In this document: positions 58,234 to 64,000 of the stretch, in pieces
Position numbering within the stretch: the first letter of the stretch is position 1
Layout: every line of letters begins with the position of its first letter
Assembly (NCBI RefSeq): GCF_947179515.1
Contig: NC_067491.1
Span: forward strand, 11,280,027 to 11,344,026
Direction of reading: 5' to 3'
From: Apodemus sylvaticus
Lineage: Eukaryota; Chordata; Mammalia; Rodentia; Muridae
Length of the DNA: 64,000 bases
Translations under genes and position numbers: made by a program
Notes under the pieces: generated by a model
Databases searched by the model: none
Told to the model about the DNA's origin: nothing
What the model saw: only the letters and a program-made list of their open reading frames with translations

Positions 58234-58573
58234 CTTAGAGATCTTTTGAGATGGATAACATTAGGTGGTATTTACCACATCTTGGCCACGCCCACTTCTC
58301 CCAGCACATATAAGGCTGGGCAAGTGGGAAGTTTCTGTTCTTTGCCTCCTTGGTCTTGTATGGTAAGAGGTCCATTCTTCCAGTCTCCACCAGAGTTTAC
58401 TTCTGTGGGAATCTGGCTTTCACTAAAGACCAGCGGCGACATCCATAGTGGTTGACTGAAAAACTACTGGACACTTAGTACATCTTCCTGTAACAGGTAG
58501 TCATTGTTGGATCAGCTGGACCACAGACTGTAAGTCATTTTAATAGAATTCCATTTACATATATTTACATATG

Positions 58574-58741
58574 TGTAGACCGCCAGAGGCTACATGTGAA
58601 CTGGGTGGCCTGAAAGAGAATTTTGAGGTTAAGGCGAAAAAGATTTGAGTCAAGGCAGTTATTCCGGTCAAGACTGACTTTAATATTTTTAAGGCAAGTT
58701 ATAAAGTTATTGGGGAATCGACCACCCCTCCCAGAAGCCTG
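58574..58741 (-). repeat. 3' LTR of the 1.4-kb provirus, truncated (copy B)
   Basis: Duplicate of 20349-20516. Confidence 0.88.
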
Positions 58742-59041
58742 TGCTACAAATTCCTGGCATAAAGCCAGACTATTAGCCATGCCCTGAGGAAGTACTGTCC
58801 ACTGATATCTCTTCATAGGCTCTGTAAAGTTAATAGAAGGAATGCTGAACGCGAACCTTTTGCAATCCTCAGGGTGCAATCGAATGGTAAAGAAACAATC
58901 TTTTAAATCTATGACTATTTTATGAAACCCTTTCGGGATAGCCACGGGGGATGGAAGACCAGCTTGTAAGGTTCCCATGGGCAACATAGTTTCATTTACT
59001 TTTCCTAAATCCTGTAACAATCTCCATTTGCTGGATTTTTT
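58742..59041 (-). pseudogene. Reverse transcriptase fragment (copy B)
   Basis: Duplicate of 20517-20816 with the same truncation before YXDD. Confidence 0.85.
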
Positions 59042-59368
59042 TTAATGACAAATATTGGCGTGTTCCATGGAGATAATGACTCTATTAAATGTCAAGAGGC
59101 GGCTTCCAATTTCTCCTTCATCTATAATATCCTTTATAAGTGTCCAGAGGCAGAGAGTAATATTGTCTGCCTTGGCTGCCTTTAGCGAATTACCAATTCT
59201 TACCCAAGTTCTCTCATTTAACGTTCGTTTTTCTTGGAACCAAGGACAGCAAGAATATATCTGGTCCAAGAAATCCTCCAATCTTTCTTCTTCAAACCCT
59301 ATCCCTTTCGCCTGAAGCAACTCTTGAATGTTGCGGGCGCAAATTTTGCGCGAACTTTCCTGTCCCAT
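59042..59368 (-). pseudogene. gag N-terminal fragment (copy B)
   Basis: Duplicate of 20817-21143 with one Glu-to-Lys difference. Confidence 0.8.
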
Positions 59369-59608
59369 ATTTCCCTATCTTTTCAATCCAAGCGGCCACT
59401 GTGCCGGGTCAACACAGTTTGCTTGCAAAACCCGTATCCCTCTGCACTTACAACAATAGAAAAATTTTTCACTAGCGCTAGTATTTGACCTCTATGTTAC
59501 TTACCGTGCGGATACCATTCCTTATCACCTTTTCTGCGAAGCTTCGCTCGATAGGGTTACCTCAGGAAATTCTCCTGTACCAGGTTTTCCCACGTTCTGG
59601 CGCCAATA

Positions 59609-59996
59609 TGTAGACCGCCAGCGGCCACATGTGAACTGGGTGGCCTGAAAGAGAATTTTGAGGTTAAGGCGAAAAAGATTTGAGTCAAGGCGGTAATTCC
59701 GGTCAAGACTGAGTTTAATATTTTTAAGGCAAGTTATATAGTTATTGGGGAATCGACCACCCCTCCCAGAAGTCGGTCACATCAAAGGCGGAGCTGTGAA
59801 TTTTCTTTGGCTCCAGGTCTCAGCGGGTTGCCTGCCTTCAGACTGGCGAGTCTGTGTTGAGAGTCAGGTGAAAACCGCCTTGGGGCGGTGTCGGTAGTCG
59901 AGGTGAGGAGCCTTATTGTTCACAGGAACAAAGGCCGGAGGTAGCCATCGGAAGAGTTGGGAGCTGCCAGCCAGCTTAGTTGTGGGGGAGGAGACA
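59609..59996 (-). repeat. 5' LTR of the 1.4-kb provirus (copy B)
   Basis: Duplicate of 21384-21771. Confidence 0.88.
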
Positions 59997-60660
59997 CATA
60001 TGTATATATTTGTTGATAATGTGCATATGTATGTATGTGTATGTACATATGTATGCATGTGTGTATATATGTATATGGGTTGTATACAGCAACTGCTGAC
60101 TAATACATCAACCTAGACCATCTTAATTCAATCAGACTCAGAGGCCCTTTCTTCCAGGCAGAAATTTCCAGAGTCTATACTGGCTGGGAGCATTTCCGTT
60201 GGGATAGTAGGGATACCTCAGATTACCGAAGTCTTCTTTCATGGGGCCCCTCTTCATATTCCTAGTGTTGCTGGTTTTCTGTAGTTGAGTAGCATTGATG
60301 CAAAGCAGGCAGTCTTTGGGAAGGTAGGATGAGTCTTCCCCAAGTGAGTGCAGCCAGAAGCAGAGAGTAGTATCTCAGTAGAGCTTAGAAAAACAAGCAA
60401 GTTCTTGTCCCTTCCCCCCGTCTTAGGAACACCTATAATGACCCCACAATTGGTCTCTCCTGTGCTCAGAATCCCTTTCAGGCTTTTTAGGGCACCATTC
60501 CTACAATTCAGTTATGGCTCAGAAACTTTGGATGGGGCCTATTCCAAGTTGAAAGAAGAAAACTGAGACTGTGTTTGTGTGTGAACCATGTGTGCACATG
60601 TACACAAGTGACTATGATATCCAGAGGTGTGTGTGTCTGCTAGTCTGTTTGTGTTTCACT

Positions 60661-60917
60661 TTTTGTTTTGTTTTGTTTTGTTTTTTTGTTATTCTTTATT
60701 CATTTATTTTTTGGTTTTATGAGACAAGGTTTAAATAAAAAATGTTTTTTTTTTTTTTTTGAGCCAGGTGTGTAGCCCTGGCTGTCCTGGGACATACTCT
60801 GTAGACCAGGCTGGCCATGTACTTAAAAATCCATCTGCCTCTGCCTACCAAGTGCTGGGATTAAAGGTGTGTGACACCACCTGCTGGGATTAAAGGTGTG
60901 TGCCACCACCAGCCAGC
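60661..60917 (-). mobile_element. B1 SINE with internal duplication (amplicon B)
   Basis: Duplicate of 22436-22692. Confidence 0.85.
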
Positions 60918-61082
60918 TGCGTTTCTCTTTGTGTGGGTGTGTGAATGTGTTTTGTAGATTTGCATACACATACCAGAGGTTATCACAGGTTTTCCTCTAT
61001 TGAGCTCCACTTGGTTGAATCAAGCCTGGCCTGCTGCTTTGGCTAGCTTGTCTGCCCAGCCATGCCTCAAGAAAAACAGCAG

Positions 61083-61325
61083 CAACAAAAAAGAGTGAGC
61101 AAAGGGCTGGAGAAAGAGTTTAGATTGTGAAATGCTTCCCACAAACACCATAATAAAATACAAAGGCACTGTGATATTTCCTTGTCATCCAGTTCTGGGA
61201 GGCAAAAAGACAAGTGGATCATGGGGGATTTTCTGGTCAGCCATCTTGCCACTAGGAGAATGCAGCCATTGAGAATCCCTGCCTCAAAAAAATGTAGGAA
61301 ATTCCCTAGAACAATAAATAACAAT
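61083..61325 (+). mobile_element. B4-like SINE (amplicon B)
   Basis: Duplicate of 22858-23095. Confidence 0.45.
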
Positions 61326-61370
61326 AAATACCTGAGGGTCCTAGGGATGGAACATTACTAACACCTTGCA

Positions 61371-61419
61371 CTGAGTGTGTGTATGTGTGTGTGTGTGTGT
61401 GTGTTTGTGTGTGTGTCTG
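61371..61419. repeat. (GT)n microsatellite in R1 (copy B)
   Basis: Counterpart of 23151-23200. Confidence 0.9.
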
Positions 61420-62425
61420 TGGTGGGTTTCCTGGTTAACTAAGGAGAGCTTGCCAGATCATGTAGGACTGGAGATATAGGTGGTTTTCAGCTGCAAAGTT
61501 GAGAGTAGAAACCAACATGGGCTCTTTGTGAAGAAGCTCTTGTAAGCCTTCAAGTTTAATTCAGAACTAGTGTGTTTTGACAAAACTTCACCCTTAAGCC
61601 ATTCAACCATTTTCCTGACTCATCATTTAAATATGGTGGCACCTGCTGTGAATCTGAGCACATGGGAAATTTATGCTTATTTATGTTTTGTGTGTGAATA
61701 TTTGTCTATGTGTGGCCAGGCATGTTCTAAAGCATGAATATGGAGGACAAAAGACAATGCCAAAGGATGGATCTCTCTTTCCAATCTGTGGTTACCAGAG
61801 ACCTGTGTCTGTTACCTGAGTCTGTGTGTCTGTGTGTCTGTGAGCCTGTGCCTGTCTTCACTGTTTTCTTAAGTCTGGTTTTGCATCAGTAGAATGTGTG
61901 AATCCTTTTTCTTATGAATGTAGGAAAGTCTCTGTGTCACTTAAGGTTTCATGTGTTATAATTTTTCTCTCAGTTGACCAATTGAGACTATTGTGAGGAA
62001 CCCCCTCCCCCCATCTCAGCCTCCATATGGTGAGATTGCAGGTTAAACCACACCAGATATTTGGTTTCAATAATGTCCTTTGATTGAATTCTTGAAAGTG
62101 CACTTAGGGGATAGCTTCATGGTTTTAGATGTTTTCAGGGTTGTCACAGACATTGCATGTGTTTTACTCAAAACACCCAACAAGTTTCTACAGAATGTTG
62201 AATGATCCCATTATTATTAAATTACAGAGTGTTAGCTGTGATGAACCAGGTCTCAGAGCTCTAACTTCTTTAGTAATTACAAAGCATATTGAGAGGAGTT
62301 ACATTGATATCCTGTAAATCTCCTTTCCTTATCAATTTCATCCAGTCATGCTAGAAACACTGAGCTCCAAGCCATGGAGCAATAGTATTTTGTTTAATGC
62401 ACTAGCCATGCAGGACACAAAGGAA

Positions 62426-62520
62426 ACCCTTCCCTAAGAGTGAATTGCCATAGATGGGTTAGGTTATAAGGAGACACAAAAGAACCTTCCATCTCAGGGA
62501 CTGGCAATTTAGGAGTTCAT
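62426..62520 (+). repeat. 95-base junction segment (amplicon B)
   Basis: Duplicate of 24206-24300. Confidence 0.85.
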
Positions 62521-62587
62521 ATAAAGCTAGAAGGTCTACGTTTAATTCTTATCTTTGAGGTGGGAAAATACACCTATGTTAGGAATA

Positions 62588-62744
62588 GTTTTGTTTTGTT
62601 TTGTTTTCGAGACAGGGTTTTTCTGTATATCCCTGACTGTCCTGGAACTTACTCTGTAGATCAGGCTGACAATGAACTCAGAAATCTGCCTGCCTCTGCC
62701 TCCCAAGTGCTGTGATTAAAGGCGTGTGCCACCACTGCCTGCCC
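62588..62744 (-). mobile_element. B1 SINE in R2 (amplicon B)
   Basis: Duplicate of 24368-24524. Confidence 0.9.
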
Positions 62745-63083
62745 CTTAGAGATCTTTTGAGATGGATAATATTAGGTGGTATTTTCCACATCTTGGCCAC
62801 GCCCACTTCTCCCAGCACATATAAGGCTGGGTAAGCAGGAAGTTTCTGTTCTTTGCCTCCTTGGACTTGTGTGGTAAGAAGTCCATTTTTCCAGTCTCTA
62901 CCAGAGTTTACTTCTGTGGGAATCTGGCATTCACTAAAGACCAGTCTCGACATCCATACTGGTGGACTCAAAAACTACTGGACACTTAGTACATCTTCTT
63001 CCACACGTAGCCATTGTTGGATTAGCTGGACCACAGACTGTAAGTCATTTTAATAGAATTCCATTTACATATATTTATATATG

Positions 63084-63508
63084 TGTTGAGTTCCATAGCT
63101 GCCTGCAGCTATTACGAAGTGGGTTTCTGGAACAGAAGCTGAGGGATAAATGGGGAAGAGGGGCGAAAAGAAGTATGGCTAAGACAATATTCACTGATCA
63201 AAGCCAGAAACTTTAATGGCGCCAGACCTTTTAACAGTTTGGGCAAACCCTTCCCCCCAGACTCCAGGCTGAGTTCTGGTGGAAGTTGTCTAGCTTCTCT
63301 TGGAGGTCCTTGTCTTGACTGCTCTGGCAGCTGGGTGGGTCACCTGCTTAATTCAGGAATTCCTAGACCTGGAGGAACAATGAACTTAACCTTTACTTCG
63401 AGCACTCAGCCCTAGGTGGAGCAGGATCCTGGCTATCTGGGAGAAGTTAACCTTGACCAAAGTCAAACTCTGACCAAGTGCATGACTGCCCCAATATGGC
63501 TCTGTACA
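63084..63508 (-). repeat. 3' LTR of 4.6-kb provirus (amplicon B)
   Basis: Duplicate of 24864-25288. Confidence 0.9.
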
Positions 63509-64000
63509 ATTCCTCCCTTTTTTTTATTAATTAGAACACGAGGAGGTAGAAAACAAGTGGATAAATATCCTTCATAAGAAGGCGGGCCTTAACCAGGAGG
63601 GGAAGCGTTGACCGTAATTCCTCTTAAATATTGTATAACGCCTTTTTCAGAGGAGGGGTAATAGGCTCCCTTATTATTTTAAGGACAGCCTCTCCGACGT
63701 TAACCCCTATGCAATTAGGTGTACTTCCGGGGGACTCAGAAGCAGAAATTCACCTCCCCATGCGGTGCTTTGCCTCGCATGTCTCACTGGTACCCATGTT
63801 TGTTCATAAACAAACACACATAGATCTGAGTTCTATGTGGCTCCCTCTTTGGAGATCCACTTGTGTAAGTTTTGAAGCCAGGGGGATCTGCAAGTGTCTT
63901 TAACAGACATGCAATCTCTCCATCCAGGTGAGCCTGGGTGGAGACAGCCAGTCTGCTTAACAAACAAGGTCAAGAGTTAAAGGTGGAATAGGATTAACTT
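63084..64000 (-). mobile_element. 4.6-kb provirus in R2 (amplicon B), cut by window end
   Basis: Duplicate of 24864-25781: complete 3' LTR (63084-63508), polypurine tract and the start of the internal region. Confidence 0.88.

Larger units (their letters stand above)
58574..59996 (-). mobile_element. Deleted 1.4-kb class II provirus in R1 (copy B)
   Basis: Duplicate of 20349-21771 with the same target duplication and internal deletion. One gag residue differs (Lys for Glu near the N-terminus). Confidence 0.9.
57892..61435 (+). repeat. Local repeat R, copy R1 (amplicon B)
   Basis: Duplicate of 19672-23215, with the same provirus inserted. Confidence 0.8.
38191..64000 (+). repeat. Tandem amplicon unit, copy B (partial)
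   Basis: Second arm of the head-to-tail duplication. Matching stop codons of the protease gene lie 38190 bases apart (953 and 39143). Differences from copy A include longer CT/GT runs at 47955 and 48876, a 17-base deletion at about 47877 (bases 9681-9697 of copy A), and scattered single substitutions. Every retroviral, SINE and L1 insertion in copy A is also here, so all of them predate the duplication. Confidence 0.97.
62521..64000 (+). repeat. Local repeat R, copy R2 (amplicon B), cut by window end
   Basis: Duplicate of 24301-25781; the window ends inside the inserted provirus. Confidence 0.8.

Overview
The window looks like house mouse (Mus) genomic DNA. It carries many rodent B1 SINEs on both strands, B2-family SINEs, rodent L1 3'-UTR and ORF2 fragments, class II (ERVK/betaretrovirus-like) endogenous retroviruses with lysine-tRNA-like primer sites, and long CT/GT, TA and GATA microsatellites. 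No bacterial, phage or CRISPR features are present.

The dominant structure is a tandem amplicon of about 38.2 kb. Bases 1-25781 (copy A) reappear in the same order and orientation at 38191-64000 (copy B). Most of the differences I can see are microsatellite lengths and a few substitutions. The window therefore holds about 1.7 units of a head-to-tail array that probably continues on both sides.

Each unit carries one protein-coding gene on the + strand, encoding a SENP2-like SUMO protease. The copy at 33273-39143 is complete as one open frame of 1956 codons. It has a short N-terminal segment, nine in-frame 549-bp (183-residue) repeats, and a C-terminal Ulp1/C48 peptidase domain. That domain keeps the His, Asp, Gln and Cys of the family at SENP2 spacing. 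The copy at the left edge (3-953) shows only the last part of its final repeat and the protease domain.

Downstream of the gene, per unit, come an L1 3'-UTR relic and a decayed + strand class II provirus (1643-7612; 39833-45802) broken by B1 insertions. About 9 kb of mostly anonymous sequence follows, with microsatellites and SINE/L1 pieces. Next are a - strand relic of the same retroviral family (17.1-19.0 kb), an L1 ORF2 fragment, and three copies of a local repeat (R1, R2, R3) just upstream of the next gene. R1 holds a 1.4-kb deleted provirus and R2 a 4.6-kb largely non-coding provirus. Both sit at the same position of the repeat with 6-bp target duplications, while R3 has the empty site.

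The protease gene is the only credible functional gene. All retroviral frames are broken or missing key residues. The most notable points are the amplified SUMO protease with a homogenised coding minisatellite, a set of phase-0 splice-like sites at each repeat, and the two different proviruses at one paralogous site.
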